Positions 48,567-58,949 are shown, numbered from the stretch's first letter. The stretch: 64,000 nucleotides of DNA from Veillonella ratti (GCF_003992115.1 NZ_RQUX01000007.1:1-64000), one strand, 5' to 3'. Numbers and translations: made by a program. Notes: generated by a model not told the origin, from the sequence alone.

Positions 48567-49103
48567 TCATTTCTTGCCCCGACGCAAGGTTTCCCACTGC
48601 TTAGCTACGTCACCATCAATTTGATGCCCCAGTTCATTACGCTGTAATTGCAAACTGTCTCGATTGTGAAGCCCTTTGTAATACCGCTGTTCGTCGATTT
48701 TAGCCCGTTCAACCTGGGCTTTTAACTCACGAGCGGAGATACGCAAAGCACCAAAACCGAGTACTTGGCTCTGTTCCGCATAATCGGAGGTGCATACATA
48801 TACATTGGCATAGGTGTTTTTAAAAGTAAAAACGGTCCGTTCAATATAAGAGTCCGCCGTTTCCCCATCAGCCGTATACACTTCCAAAAAATCATCGGTA
48901 ATAATCTCTTCGGCACTGCCGGGATGAGCATATTTACCGTCAAATACCAGTATAACACGGTACCCCTTATGTTTACCGTAATTTTGAAGCATATGCTTAA
49001 TTCGCGACCGGGCATGTTCCAAAGAACTTTTACTGATTTTCTTCAGTTCCGGCCACGCAAATATAACATTATACCCGTCAACAATTAAAATATCTTCTCT
49101 CAT
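48567..49103 (-). CDS. NYN-domain ribonuclease YacP/Rae1
   Basis: PIN/NYN-fold endoribonuclease; the Bacillus homologue cleaves mRNA in the ribosomal A site. ILIVDGYNVIFAWPEL at the N terminus and the acidic TADGETADSYIER and VCTSDYAEQ positions are the metal-binding signature. 178 aa. It precedes sigH by about 80 bp and follows rlmB by 18 bp, the standard order. Confidence 0.92.
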   Translation of the reverse strand: MREDILIVDGYNVIFAWPELKKISKSSLEHARSRIKHMLQNYGKHKGYRVILVFDGKYAHPGSAEEIITDDFLEVYTADGETADSYIERTVFTFKNTYANVYVCTSDYAEQSQVLGFGALRISARELKAQVERAKIDEQRYYKGLHNRDSLQLQRNELGHQIDGDVAKQWETLRRGKK

Positions 49104-49121
49104 GTCGGAGCCTCACTCCTT

Positions 49122-49850
49122 TTATTGACGCTGCCGAACCGCTTCATACATCAAAATAGCCGCCGCTACCGATGCATTTAATGAGTTAATACGACCGTAC
49201 ATAGGAATCGTTACGAGAAAATCACAGCGCTCTTTAGTAAGGCGACTAAGCCCTTTCCCTTCATTGCCGATAACGAGCACTAAAGGACTCGTCAAATCGG
49301 CCTGATACAAGGTTTGCTGACCTTCCATGTGAGCACCGAGAACCCAAAAGCCTTGTTTTTTAAGTTCTTCAATCGTCTGCGCCATATTGCCAACCTGAAC
49401 TAATGGAATAGATTCTAAAGCACCGGCAGAAGTTTTGGCAACGGTAGCATTAATCGGAGCCGTATGGCGCTTCGGAATTAAAACAGCCGTAGCGCCGCAA
49501 CATTCGGCAGTTCGAATGATTGCCCCCATATTATGAGGATCTTCAATGCCGTCCAATAAGATTAAAAGTGGCGCTTTATCAGAAGACCAATTTTGAAGCA
49601 CTTCACCTAAATCGGCAAATTTAACTGGTGCCGCCAAAGCCACTACCCCTTGATGGACCACACCGTCAGCGTATTTACTAAGCTGTTTGTCATCCACCCG
49701 GCGCAACTCAATTCCTTTATCCTTAGCCAACCCTATGATTTCCTGTAAGGAGCCCTGCACCTTATCATTCGTAATAAACAAACGCTGAATGGTTCGTCCC
49801 GATCGCAAAGCTTCACGTACCGCATTGCGTCCTACAATATAATCACTCAT
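49122..49850 (-). CDS. rlmB: 23S rRNA (guanosine-2'-O-)-methyltransferase RlmB
   Basis: SPOUT methyltransferase of the TrmH/RlmB group. An L30e-like N-terminal domain (YIVGRNAVREALRSG) is followed by the knot motifs LDGIEDPHNMGAIIRTAECCG, VIGNEGKGLS and MYGRINSLNASVAAAILMYE. 242 aa. It lies between mrnC and yacP. The exact target G cannot be proved, but the full match to RlmB and the context support it. Confidence 0.94.
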   Translation of the reverse strand: MSDYIVGRNAVREALRSGRTIQRLFITNDKVQGSLQEIIGLAKDKGIELRRVDDKQLSKYADGVVHQGVVALAAPVKFADLGEVLQNWSSDKAPLLILLDGIEDPHNMGAIIRTAECCGATAVLIPKRHTAPINATVAKTSAGALESIPLVQVGNMAQTIEELKKQGFWVLGAHMEGQQTLYQADLTSPLVLVIGNEGKGLSRLTKERCDFLVTIPMYGRINSLNASVAAAILMYEAVRQRQ

Positions 49851-49881
49851 GATATGTCTCCTTTACTCTATCATAACGCAT

Positions 49882-50346
49882 CTAACTCATACTGTCCAAA
49901 GTATACCAAAAAGCAGCTTTCATCAAAGTCTGTAGTCGCTCGTTCTGCCCCGAACGATATAAATAGCCAAGTACTGCTTCAAAGGCCGTACTGGCACGAT
50001 ATTCTTGTACGGTGGCACTTTTCGGTACATGTACATTACTGTTACGAGCTCGTTTAGCCACCTGTTTTTCCATATCCGTCAAATAGTCTGACTCTTCCCA
50101 CGCATGGAGAACCTTTGACTGTGCCTTGGCACAAATGCACTCCGTAACCAGGTTATGTAACACCTGAACCTTAGAAATGCCCGCTTCCGTCATGCGCTCA
50201 CGGATATAGAGCGAATACACGGCATCGCCTATATAGGCAAGCATGAGGGAATCCTCAGCTTCAGCCGGTACAATTCCCTCATGCGTAGTTGTTGCTTTTA
50301 ATTTTTCAATAGCCGTGGCTCGTAAAAATTGATAGCGCTTAAAGTT
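49882..50346 (-). CDS. mrnC: Mini-ribonuclease 3
   Basis: RNase III catalytic domain without dsRNA-binding domain; matures 23S rRNA in Bacillus. LMLAYIGDAVYSLYIRE and ATVQEYRASTAFEAVLGYLY hold the acidic active-site residues. The GTG at 50346 is chosen: GGTGG is 7 bp upstream, giving 154 aa and an 8-bp overlap with cysS; the longest frame starts from a TTG with no SD. Confidence 0.94.
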   Translation of the reverse strand, partial: NFKRYQFLRATAIEKLKATTTHEGIVPAEAEDSLMLAYIGDAVYSLYIRERMTEAGISKVQVLHNLVTECICAKAQSKVLHAWEESDYLTDMEKQVAKRARNSNVHVPKSATVQEYRASTAFEAVLGYLYRSGQNERLQTLMKAAFWYTLDSMS

Positions 50347-51793
50347 CACGTTTCTTCCACCGTGCCCCTTGTGGCGAATCTTCAATTACAATACCGATAT
50401 TGCCCAATTCATCACGAATGGCATCGGCTAAGTCCCAAAGTTTCTGTTCACGGGCATTTTGACGAACATTCAAGATTACTTGCATTAACTGTTCGTATTC
50501 TTCAGCGCCGGCACCGCCTTGAGGACCTTCCCAAGCCTGTTCCAAAATACCGATGATATCAGTCATCATCTTGAAGATGTCACGTACTTCCGCTAATGTT
50601 TCATGGCAAACTTTACCGTTGCAGTTTTGTACTGCTTGATAGTAAATGTTGATTTCTTTAGCCAAGCCGAACATTGGCGCTCCGGCGAGAGCCGTATTGA
50701 AGTCATCGGACATAGCTTCTTCAAATTCTTCCGCATATTTACGAGCATTATCAAGCAATGCTTTTGCTTCATCATCACATTCGCCTTCTTCTTGGTTTTC
50801 CAAGTATAAAAGGTTCTGAATAGCCGTTGTCATGCGTTCTAAAGATTTATTGGCTTCTTCCAAGCGTTCATCGCTAAAATCAAGCGGGCTGCGATAATGT
50901 GTGCTCATCAAGAAATAGCGAAGTGCATCAGGACTGTATTCTTTCAAAATATCTTTTACCAAGAAGAAGTTGTTCAAAGATTTACTCATCTTTTCCTGGT
51001 TAATGGTAATAAAACCATTATGCAACCAGTAACGCACTGACGGATGGTGACCGGTGCAGCCTTCAGACTGTGCGATTTCGTTTTCATGATGAGGGAAAAT
51101 CAAATCGCTGCCGCCGCCATGGAAGTCAAATTCTTCACCCAAGTATTTATTACTCATGGTAGAGCATTCAATATGCCAGCCCGGACGACCGTTACCCCAT
51201 GGGCTTTCCCAATAAGGTTCACCCGGTTTAGCACTTTTCCAAAGGGCAAAGTCCATCGGATTCTGTTTACGGTCATCTACGTCTACACGAGCGCCCGCTT
51301 CCATATCATCCAAAGTACGACCGGATAATTTGCCGTAATCTTCGAATTTTTCAACGCTATAGTATACGTCGCCGTCCAATTCGTAAGCAAAACCTTTTTT
51401 AATCAACGTAGCAATCATTTCAATGATTTCGTCAATGTGTTCGGATACACGCGGATATACATCGGCATGCTTAACGTGAAGGGCATCCATAACTTCAAAA
51501 TAGGAATCGATATAGCGGTTGGCAATCGTATCCCAGGACACACCTTCCCCATTAGATGTGTTAATAATTTTGTCGTCCACGTCTGTAAAGTTCTGTACAT
51601 ACGTCACTTTATAGCCTACATGTGTCAAATAGCGACGAATTACATCCCAGGTAACAAAAGGACGAGCATTACCGATATGAGGGTGGTTGTATGGCGTTAC
51701 GCCACATACGTAAATCTTAGCTTCTCCCTCCTTTACCGGTTTAAATACTTCTTTTTCTCTTGTCATCGTATTGTATACTTTAATTTCTCTCAT
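50339..51793 (-). CDS. cysS: Cysteinyl-tRNA synthetase
   Basis: Class I synthetase. Zinc ligand Cys30 and the HIGH motif HPHIGN (37-42) lie in YVCGVTPYNHPHIGNARPF, and KMSKS near residue 270. An anticodon-binding tail follows. 484 aa. It is under a T-box riboswitch, so expression rises when tRNA-Cys is uncharged. mrnC overlaps its end. Confidence 0.97.
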   Translation of the reverse strand: MREIKVYNTMTREKEVFKPVKEGEAKIYVCGVTPYNHPHIGNARPFVTWDVIRRYLTHVGYKVTYVQNFTDVDDKIINTSNGEGVSWDTIANRYIDSYFEVMDALHVKHADVYPRVSEHIDEIIEMIATLIKKGFAYELDGDVYYSVEKFEDYGKLSGRTLDDMEAGARVDVDDRKQNPMDFALWKSAKPGEPYWESPWGNGRPGWHIECSTMSNKYLGEEFDFHGGGSDLIFPHHENEIAQSEGCTGHHPSVRYWLHNGFITINQEKMSKSLNNFFLVKDILKEYSPDALRYFLMSTHYRSPLDFSDERLEEANKSLERMTTAIQNLLYLENQEEGECDDEAKALLDNARKYAEEFEEAMSDDFNTALAGAPMFGLAKEINIYYQAVQNCNGKVCHETLAEVRDIFKMMTDIIGILEQAWEGPQGGAGAEEYEQLMQVILNVRQNAREQKLWDLADAIRDELGNIGIVIEDSPQGARWKKREL

Positions 51794-51824
51794 CGCTACC
51801 GATGCCTCTCTTCCGTTAAAATAT

Positions 51825-51857
51825 AAAAAGCCACCATCTCATTACAGAGACGGTGGC
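51825..51857 (-). terminator. T-box terminator hairpin
   Basis: GCCACCATCTC (51830-51840) pairs with GAGACGGTGGC (51847-51857) with one G-U wobble in RNA, followed by TTTTTATATTTT on the minus strand. It overlaps the antiterminator and ends transcription when the tRNA is charged. Confidence 0.9.
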
Positions 51858-52046
51858 CCGCGGTTCCACTCTGTTAAGTACTGATAGCACTCTCTCAAAC
51901 GCATAACGGGCGTATCCGAACAAACTTACTCTATTCAGTCTGTTAACTCCCGAATGCATTTCCCTTGGCTATACTTAAACCCTTCCACCAGTTAGTTCTC
52001 GCTGTAAAGTTAGTCACAAAGTACTTCTTTCGTTCATCGTCTTTAA
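51825..52046 (-). promoter_or_regulatory. T-box riboswitch for cysS (specifier UGC)
   Basis: The minus strand carries the T-box core AGAGTGGAACCGCG at 51859-51872, preceding the terminator hairpin. A specifier-loop-like GGGAAATGCATTC places UGC (Cys) at 51956-51958. Stem I starts near 52045 with an AGAA-type GACGATGAACGAAAGAAG. The downstream cysS agrees with the specifier. Confidence 0.93.
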
Positions 52047-52072
52047 TAACAATTTTATTCGATATATAGAGA

Positions 52073-52101
52073 ATAATATCATAAAACCCTTATAAAGTCA
52101 A
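52073..52101 (-). promoter_or_regulatory. Promoter of the cysS T-box
   Basis: Minus-strand TTGACT (52096-52101) and TATTAT (52073-52078), spacer 17 bp, about 30 bp before the T-box start. The rest of 52102-52205 shows nothing clear. Confidence 0.75.
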
Positions 52102-52205
52102 TGTATTACGACTAATTCTATACAAATTATACGGCTAAAATTAAATCGTGTGCAAGTGGTTCCATTATATTTAATTTTCTTATTATTTTGCCTGTTATTT
52201 TGCTC

Positions 52206-53426
52206 TTATTTAGCTGCCGTGGCAATATTAACAATCGTCTTAACCGCTAATTCCATATGTTCAACGCAAGCGTATTCGTGAGGACCGTGAAGGTTTTCCA
52301 CACCGGTAAACAAATTAGGTGTCGGAATACCCATAAAGGAAATCTTAGATCCGTCAGTGCCGCCGCGAATCGGCTGGATAAGCGGTTTAACACCGGCTTT
52401 TTCCATAGCTGCTTTCGCAATATCTACACATTCCATATGATCTTTAATGATATCATACATATTGTAATATTGATCTTTAAGTGTCAATGTGACTACTTCA
52501 CGGCCGTAACGTTCGTTCAATACTTTGGCGGCCAATACAAATAATTGTTTTTTGGCTTCAAAGAAGGAACGGTCGTGGTCACGAATAATGTATTTCATGG
52601 TGCCTGATTCTACACCCGTTTCATTGCTCGCAAGCATGATAAAGCCTTCATGGTCTTCCGTTAATTCAGGAACAGCGGCTTGCGGCAATAAACGATCGAA
52701 TTCCATGGCCAATTTGTTGCAATTAATCATGGTATTCTTTGCAGATCCCGGATGCACGGATATACCGTGTAATTCAACGGTAGCAGAAGCGGCATTGAAT
52801 GTTTCGTATTCCAATTCACCAAGACGGGTACCGTCAATGGTGTACGCAAAATCTACAGGAAAGTCTTTTACGTCAAACAAATCTGCACCGCGCCCAATTT
52901 CTTCGTCAGGACCAAAGGCACACATAATAAGACCATGTTTGATGTCTTCATTTTCTTTTAAATAACGCAACGCTTCCATGATTTCAACGATGCCCGCTTT
53001 GTCATCGCCACCAAGAAGAGTCGTTCCATCCGTGACAATTAAAGTTTGACCTTTGTAATTGGCTAAATTAGGGAAATCGGCAACACGGCTATAGATACCT
53101 TTTGCTTCATTGAGCAAAATATCCTGCCCGTCATAATCTTTGATAATACGCGGGGTAATGTTTTCCGCATTATAATCAGCTGTATCCATATGGGCAATAA
53201 AGCCGATGGCCGGTACCTGGTCGTTAGTATTAGCCGGTAAAGCACCAATGACAAACCCGTTCTTTTTGTTGATTTTCACATCACTTAAGCCCAGTGCTTC
53301 CAAATCCGCTTTCAATACTTTGGCAAACTCAACCTGAGTCTGTGTACTCGGTACTGAAGTAGCCGCTTCATCAGAGCGCGTGTTTGTTTTAGTGTACCGC
53401 AAAAAACGTTCAACCATAGATTCCAT
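52206..53426 (-). CDS. pepT: Peptidase T (tripeptide aminopeptidase)
   Basis: Zinc M20B peptidase that removes N-terminal residues from tripeptides. His79 and Asp81 in FIAHMDTADYN and the GPDEEIGRGADLF block (catalytic Glu and zinc Glu) are present, followed by TIDGTRLGELEYE and PIRGGTDGSKISFMGIPTPN. 406 aa, the normal length. AAAGGAGG precedes the ATG. It is a single-gene insertion between gltX and cysS in the otherwise usual synthetase cluster. Confidence 0.95.
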   Translation of the reverse strand: MESMVERFLRYTKTNTRSDEAATSVPSTQTQVEFAKVLKADLEALGLSDVKINKKNGFVIGALPANTNDQVPAIGFIAHMDTADYNAENITPRIIKDYDGQDILLNEAKGIYSRVADFPNLANYKGQTLIVTDGTTLLGGDDKAGIVEIMEALRYLKENEDIKHGLIMCAFGPDEEIGRGADLFDVKDFPVDFAYTIDGTRLGELEYETFNAASATVELHGISVHPGSAKNTMINCNKLAMEFDRLLPQAAVPELTEDHEGFIMLASNETGVESGTMKYIIRDHDRSFFEAKKQLFVLAAKVLNERYGREVVTLTLKDQYYNMYDIIKDHMECVDIAKAAMEKAGVKPLIQPIRGGTDGSKISFMGIPTPNLFTGVENLHGPHEYACVEHMELAVKTIVNIATAAK

Positions 53427-53457
53427 ATTATAGCCTCCTTTAAAAAAAGAAAGAATA

Positions 53458-53492
53458 TAAAAAAAGAGTACGGGAGGAAACCTCCCGTACTC
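53458..53492 (-). terminator. Intrinsic terminator after gltX
   Basis: GAGTACGGGAGG (53466-53477) pairs perfectly with CCTCCCGTACTC (53481-53492), three-base loop, followed by seven Ts on the minus strand. Confidence 0.93.
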
Positions 53493-53537
53493 AAAAATTG
53501 ACCGTCAATAAAGGATGTAACCTACTAAAATAATCAA

Positions 53538-55004
53538 TTATAACTGACTGATAGCCGCATCAAGGCGTGCCAACGTCTTTTCTTTACCGAACAAGGTAAT
53601 GATATAGTTCAAATCAGGGCCGTGCATTTGACCGGTCGTAGCGATACGAATCGGCATAAATACAAATTTCCCTTTCAATTTGGTTTCTTTCATAATACCT
53701 TTGATGGTAGCTTTTACTACATCTGGCGTGATTTCGTCCAAATCCGCTACGGCTGCACGGAATGCATTGAGTACGGTCGGACAAGATTCTTCAGCCAATA
53801 CCGCTTTAATTTCTTCAGCGTGTTCGGCATCCGGAGCCTGAATGTCTTCAAAGATTAGTTTTGCTTCTTCTTTAATCTGAGCACCGAAGCTGATGTGATC
53901 TTTTAAGCATACACAAAGCATGATGAGTTTAGCTTTTTCCGCTTCATCAGGGTTTTCAGAAGCATAACCGGCTTCCTGTAAATGCGGTAAGCATAATTCA
54001 TATAATTCTTCATCGGACAAGTTCTTCATGTAGTTAAAGTTAATCCAATTCAATTTATCAATATCGAATACGGCTGGATTTTTAGCTACGCGGTCCATGG
54101 AGAAGTTTTGAATTAATTCTTCCTGCGTAAACAATTCCTGTTCGCCGTCCGGAGCCCAACCGAGCAAAGCCAAGAAGTTATCGATGGCTTCCGGCAAGTA
54201 GCCAAGTTGACGATACTGATCAACGGAAGTAGCACCGTGACGTTTACTCATCTTCTTGTAATCTTTACCGAGAATCAAGGAAATGTGACCGAAAGTCGGC
54301 ACTTCCCAGCCCAAGGCATTATAAATTGCAATCTGACGCGGCGTATTGGAAAGATGTTCTTCCGCACGAATTACGTGAGTTACTTCCATGGTATGATCAT
54401 CGATAACAACGGCATAGTTATAAACCGGAATACCGTCGGATTTTACAATAACAAAATCACCAACGCCGTTGGATTCAAAGGATACATGACCGCGTACCAT
54501 GTCGTCAAAGGCAATGGTCTGATTCAAAGGTACACGCAAACGAACCGTGTGTTTACGGCCTTCTTTTTCATATTCAGCGATTTGTTCTTCTGTTAAATGG
54601 CTGCAATGACCGTTGTATTTAGGTGTTTCACCGCGTTCCAATTGTTCCTGACGTACCGCTTCCAATTCTTCTTCGGTGCAGTAACAACGATAAGCTTTAT
54701 CTTCATCCAATAAACGCTGCGTTACTTCATTATAAATATCAAGACGTTCAGTCTGACGATACGGACCATGTTCACCGCCTACGTCAATACCTTCATCCCA
54801 ATCCATGCCGAGCCATTTAAGAGCGGCTTTAATATTCTCTTCGCTTTCACGCGTAGAACGCGCCAAATCTGTATCTTCAATACGCAGAAGGAATGTACCT
54901 CCTTCTTTACGTGCCAATAGCCAGTTGAAAAGGGCTGAACGGGCACCACCGATATGGAAAGGTCCTGTCGGACTTGGTGCAAATCGTACCTTCATCTTTG
55001 CCAT
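53538..55004 (-). CDS. gltX: Glutamyl-tRNA synthetase
   Basis: Class I synthetase charging tRNA-Glu and, because gatCAB is present, probably tRNA-Gln too (non-discriminating; an inference). RFAPSPTGPFHIGGARSALF carries the HIGH-type motif and KMSKRHGA the second signature near residue 253. 488 aa. AAGGAG is present before the ATG. It lies about 60 bp after ispDF. Confidence 0.96.
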   Translation of the reverse strand: MAKMKVRFAPSPTGPFHIGGARSALFNWLLARKEGGTFLLRIEDTDLARSTRESEENIKAALKWLGMDWDEGIDVGGEHGPYRQTERLDIYNEVTQRLLDEDKAYRCYCTEEELEAVRQEQLERGETPKYNGHCSHLTEEQIAEYEKEGRKHTVRLRVPLNQTIAFDDMVRGHVSFESNGVGDFVIVKSDGIPVYNYAVVIDDHTMEVTHVIRAEEHLSNTPRQIAIYNALGWEVPTFGHISLILGKDYKKMSKRHGATSVDQYRQLGYLPEAIDNFLALLGWAPDGEQELFTQEELIQNFSMDRVAKNPAVFDIDKLNWINFNYMKNLSDEELYELCLPHLQEAGYASENPDEAEKAKLIMLCVCLKDHISFGAQIKEEAKLIFEDIQAPDAEHAEEIKAVLAEESCPTVLNAFRAAVADLDEITPDVVKATIKGIMKETKLKGKFVFMPIRIATTGQMHGPDLNYIITLFGKEKTLARLDAAISQL

Positions 55005-55063
55005 GTTTATATCCGCTCCTTTACTTAATACATTTTATTTATAGGGTGACAGGTTGCTAAAGA

Positions 55064-56227
55064 TTAAGCTTTATAAAGCGTTACTACCGCCTGAGCAGCC
55101 AAACCTTCCTTGCGACCAAACGCCCCCATCTTCTCATGAGTCGTTGCTTTTACACTAATAAAATCTTCGCCAATCCCTAAGGCACCGGCCAGATTTTCCT
55201 TCATAGCCCCGATATGAGGCTTTAATTTAGGCGCTTCAGCAATGACCATAACATCTACATTATACGCCTTAAATCCTTTTTCGTGTAGTAGTTTCACAAC
55301 ACGGCGCAATAATTCCATACTTGAAATACCTTTGAACGCATCATCTTCCGGCGGAAACCAATACCCAATATCGGGTAAACCGGCCGCTCCCAATAAAGCG
55401 TCCATCAAAGCATGAATCAATACATCCGCATCGCTGTGGCCATCAGGGCCGAATTCACTCTCGATTTGTACACCGCCCAAAATACAAGGCCTGCCTGTTT
55501 TAAAACGATGCACATCATAGCCGAAGCCTACTCGCATCATAGGTTCTGTCACTCCTAAATATTGCTTAGCTCTTATAATATCCTCGGGGGTTGTGAGTTT
55601 ACAATTGGTATAATCACTCAGTACGATATGAACCGGTTTACCTTGATGCTCTACCAAAGATACATCATCAGTTCCCAAGAAGTCAGTCTCAGCCGCGTAG
55701 GCCTGTGCATCCATGAGCCATTGACGCTGAAAACCTTGCGGCGTTTGAACCGCATATAATTCGCTACGTTTTAGCGTCTCCGTAACTAATAAATCATCAG
55801 ACACACGTTTTATCGTATCGATAACCGATACAGCCGCTACGGCGGCGCCATGTTCTTTAGCCCCCTCAGCTACTGCCTTAAACAGTTCCGGTTTAGCCAT
55901 GGGTCTTGCCCCGTCGTGTACCAGAATAAGCTCCGCTGACTCACTGACAGCAAGAGTGCCGGCTCGTACCGAATCCTGCCGTTCTTTACCGCCCGGTACG
56001 ATGCGTGGTTGCCAAGGCAACGTACCCATATCGGCTACTTCCTTCGTCACAACATCTTCTTCACCGGCTGCGGCTACGATAATAACTTCCGAAATATCAG
56101 CTACCTTCGCCAGATGGTGCAAATTCCACTGCAACACAGAATATTTGCCGAGGCGTAAAAATATTTTGTTAGCTTCACAACGCATGCGTTTACCGGCTCC
56201 GGCGGCTAATAAAATACAGCTGATCAT
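55064..56227 (-). CDS. ispDF: Bifunctional IspD-IspF (MEP pathway)
   Basis: Fusion of 2-C-methyl-D-erythritol 4-phosphate cytidylyltransferase and 2-C-methyl-D-erythritol 2,4-cyclodiphosphate synthase. IspD part (1 to about 228): [18 protein letters not shown]. IspF part (about 230-387): [44 protein letters not shown]. Both active sites look complete. Starts overlapping yacL by 4 bp. In Bacillus these are two adjacent genes in the same place. Confidence 0.96.
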   Translation of the reverse strand: MISCILLAAGAGKRMRCEANKIFLRLGKYSVLQWNLHHLAKVADISEVIIVAAAGEEDVVTKEVADMGTLPWQPRIVPGGKERQDSVRAGTLAVSESAELILVHDGARPMAKPELFKAVAEGAKEHGAAVAAVSVIDTIKRVSDDLLVTETLKRSELYAVQTPQGFQRQWLMDAQAYAAETDFLGTDDVSLVEHQGKPVHIVLSDYTNCKLTTPEDIIRAKQYLGVTEPMMRVGFGYDVHRFKTGRPCILGGVQIESEFGPDGHSDADVLIHALMDALLGAAGLPDIGYWFPPEDDAFKGISSMELLRRVVKLLHEKGFKAYNVDVMVIAEAPKLKPHIGAMKENLAGALGIGEDFISVKATTHEKMGAFGRKEGLAAQAVVTLYKA

Positions 56228-57381
56228 TCCTTAGTTCCTTTCGCTCGTGCAAAAATCATACGACCTGCACTGGTCTGTAATACTGACGTAACCATAACAT
56301 CAATTGACGTGTCCACATATTGGGCCCCGTTTTCAATAACAATCATCGTACCGTCATCTAAATAAGCGACACCTTGATTATCTTCCTTGCCCTCTTTAAT
56401 AACCTGGACACGAATCCATTCGCCCGGAATCATGGCCGGTTTTAATGCATTGGCCAAATCATTTAAATTAAGCACTTCAATACCTTGCAAGCTGGCTACT
56501 TTGTTCAAGTTAAAATCATTCGTTACAATTTTCCACTTTTTGTCCAAAGCAAGACGCATCAATTTGGAGTCTACTTCTGTAATATCTTCAAAATCATCGG
56601 CAATTACTTTAATGGTGATTACCTCTTTTTGTTGCATACTTTGCAAAATATCAAGACCGCGACGACCACGATTACGCTTCAACACATCGGCTGAGTCAGA
56701 AATATGTTGCAATTCCTCAAGCACGAATAAAGGCACTACTAAAGGCCCTTCCAAAAAGCCCGTTTCACACAATTCTGCAATACGACCGTCAATAATAACC
56801 GACGTATCCAATAACTTTGCTACCGATACCGATTCAAATTCGGAGATAACCGGTATTGCCGCCTGCTCGCTGTCTTTAGGGACAACGTCTTTTTTCTTAT
56901 CTTTTGCCACTGTGCGGCTCTGCAGCCAGTTGGCATAGAGCTCCGGTCCTTTGCGCGATGCCAAACGCATCCCGATATAACCGAAGATAGCACTTAAAAT
57001 AATAGGAATGTACGAACCGATAATCGGTACGCGATAAAATGCCAAGCCAATAAGATTTGCTATTATAAGTCCAAAAAGTAATCCGGCTGTGCCGGCCATT
57101 AATTCCTGATTAGGTACACGGGATAAGAGACTTTCAATTCTTCTGGCCAATTTTAACCCCTGATTAATAATCGGCAAAGCGATAACAAAGCCGATTAGAG
57201 CGCCAATTAAGCCGCCCAAAGCTAAGGCTAAAATTTTAATTATGGAAATACCGAAGAAGCCCATTGTCCAGAACTTCACATCAATAATCGGTTCCCATAC
57301 AGGCATAAAATTGTCCGTCAACATATAACCCATAATCCCAACCAATAAGGCTATGACATGACGTAAAATCTTATATACCAT
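56224..57381 (-). CDS. yacL: Membrane PIN/TRAM-domain protein YacL
   Basis: 385 aa. Four hydrophobic segments at the N terminus, then a PIN nuclease-like domain (about 190-310; [19 protein letters not shown] and [12 protein letters not shown]) and a C-terminal TRAM domain (about 325-385, [20 protein letters not shown]). Function unproven. AGGAGG is 8 bp upstream. It normally follows disA; here it follows radA directly. Confidence 0.92.
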   Translation of the reverse strand: MVYKILRHVIALLVGIMGYMLTDNFMPVWEPIIDVKFWTMGFFGISIIKILALALGGLIGALIGFVIALPIINQGLKLARRIESLLSRVPNQELMAGTAGLLFGLIIANLIGLAFYRVPIIGSYIPIILSAIFGYIGMRLASRKGPELYANWLQSRTVAKDKKKDVVPKDSEQAAIPVISEFESVSVAKLLDTSVIIDGRIAELCETGFLEGPLVVPLFVLEELQHISDSADVLKRNRGRRGLDILQSMQQKEVITIKVIADDFEDITEVDSKLMRLALDKKWKIVTNDFNLNKVASLQGIEVLNLNDLANALKPAMIPGEWIRVQVIKEGKEDNQGVAYLDDGTMIVIENGAQYVDTSIDVMVTSVLQTSAGRMIFARAKGTKE

Positions 57382-57464
57382 TCATTTCACCTCCTTTCAC
57401 TGTGTACACCTATATTGTACATTAAAATTATAAATAAATCATTAAATCATTATTAAAAATACTA

Positions 57465-58838
57465 TCAAAATACGAGTTGCATCGCTTCTTGTACCGTGGT
57501 AACGCCGTGAATCGTAATATCCTTGCGGTTCGTCTTCACCTGTTTCGCATTCCCCGCCGGCACCACAAAACGGGTAAAGCCCATTTTGGCAGCTTCCGCA
57601 ATACGCTGTTCAATGCGCGGAATACTTCGGATGTTACCGGTCAAGCCTACTTCACCGAGAATCACCATATCGGCCAGTACCGGGCGATTTTTTAAATTCG
57701 ACACGATAGCCACAGCCACCGATAAATCACAAGCCGGTTCATTCACCTTTAAGCCACCGATAACATTCACGTACACGTCTTTATTTCCCAGTGTCAGATT
57801 ACAACGTTTTTCTAGCACAGCCAAAAGAATAATAAGACGATTTAAATCATAACCAATCGACGTACGGCGCGGCATACCGAATGCTGTCGTCGCCACAAGG
57901 CTTTGCACTTCAACGAGAATCGGTCGAATCCCTTCCAAATAGGCCATAACAGCGGAACCGGTTTCTTCTTCCGTCCGTTCCGCCAATAAGGTAGCCGATG
58001 GATTAATAAGCTCCGCCAGGCCCTCCTCTTCCATGACAAAAAGACCCGATTCCGAAGTGGAGCCAAAACGGTTTTTAATGCCGCGCAAAATACGGAACTG
58101 ATAGGACCGTTCCCCTTCAAAATAAAGAACCACGTCCACCATGTGCTCCAGCATACGCGGTCCCGCAATATTACCTTCTTTAGTCACATGACCGATGATA
58201 ATAACCGGCACGCCCTGCTCTTTGGCAAAGCGAAGTAAACGGGCTGTACATTCACGCACCTGGCCCACACTACCCGGCGTAGAATCAAGAGCGTCTGTAA
58301 ACATAGTCTGAATCGAGTCAATAACAAGAAGAGCCGGCTTATGCTGACTTGCTTCTTGCAAGATAGAGTCCAAATTAGTATCTGCCATAACCGCTAAGTT
58401 CTGCCCTTGAATGCCTAAGCGTTCAGCTCTAAGCTTTAACTGCATCTGCGATTCTTCGCCCGACGCATAAAGCACCTTACCATGAGTATCGGCGATTTTA
58501 CCCGATACTTGTAAAAGAATAGTCGATTTACCGATGCCCGGGTCACCGCCTAATAAAATGAGCGCTCCCGGCACGATACCGCCGCCCAAGACGCGATCAA
58601 TCTCACCGTAACCGGTGGATATACGCGGTGAATCTTCCGTTTTTATATCCGCAAGCGCCACCGGCTTAGTAGCCGCCTTATCTACAGGGGCATAAGAGGC
58701 GGTTCCCTTTTGCTTCGTTTCACGTACTACTTCTTCTACCAATGTATTCCATTGACCGCACTGCGGACATTTGCCGAGCCAACGGGCTGATTCCGCACCG
58801 CAGTTATTGCAGAAATATGCTGTCTTAACCTTTGCCAT
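57465..58838 (-). CDS. radA: DNA repair protein RadA
   Basis: RecA-like helicase aiding recombination branch migration. Zinc finger C10, C13, C24, C27; Walker A GGDPGIGKST near 97-106; the RadA-specific KNRFG motif near 255; a Lon-like C-terminal domain. 457 aa. Situated between clpC and yacL as in other Firmicutes. Confidence 0.96.
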   Translation of the reverse strand: MAKVKTAYFCNNCGAESARWLGKCPQCGQWNTLVEEVVRETKQKGTASYAPVDKAATKPVALADIKTEDSPRISTGYGEIDRVLGGGIVPGALILLGGDPGIGKSTILLQVSGKIADTHGKVLYASGEESQMQLKLRAERLGIQGQNLAVMADTNLDSILQEASQHKPALLVIDSIQTMFTDALDSTPGSVGQVRECTARLLRFAKEQGVPVIIIGHVTKEGNIAGPRMLEHMVDVVLYFEGERSYQFRILRGIKNRFGSTSESGLFVMEEEGLAELINPSATLLAERTEEETGSAVMAYLEGIRPILVEVQSLVATTAFGMPRRTSIGYDLNRLIILLAVLEKRCNLTLGNKDVYVNVIGGLKVNEPACDLSVAVAIVSNLKNRPVLADMVILGEVGLTGNIRSIPRIEQRIAEAAKMGFTRFVVPAGNAKQVKTNRKDITIHGVTTVQEAMQLVF

Positions 58839-58909
58839 AGATTCCCTTTCTTTATATACTCGTAAATCAACTTCAAATTGAGAACCTTTTTTTCATAATT
58901 ATTTATAAA

Positions 58910-58949
58910 AAAAATCACGAACACCATTTAAATAGTATTCGTGATTTTT
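58910..58949 (-). terminator. Terminator of the ctsR-clpC operon
   Basis: AAAAATCACGAA (58910-58921) pairs with TTCGTGATTTTT (58938-58949), followed by eight Ts on the minus strand. It lies about 100 bp past clpC and 70 bp before radA. Confidence 0.85.

Noticed and set aside
56387-56938. Plus-strand frame of 183 codons inside yacL
   Set aside because: Antisense to the PIN and TRAM domains; Ser-rich shadow frame.
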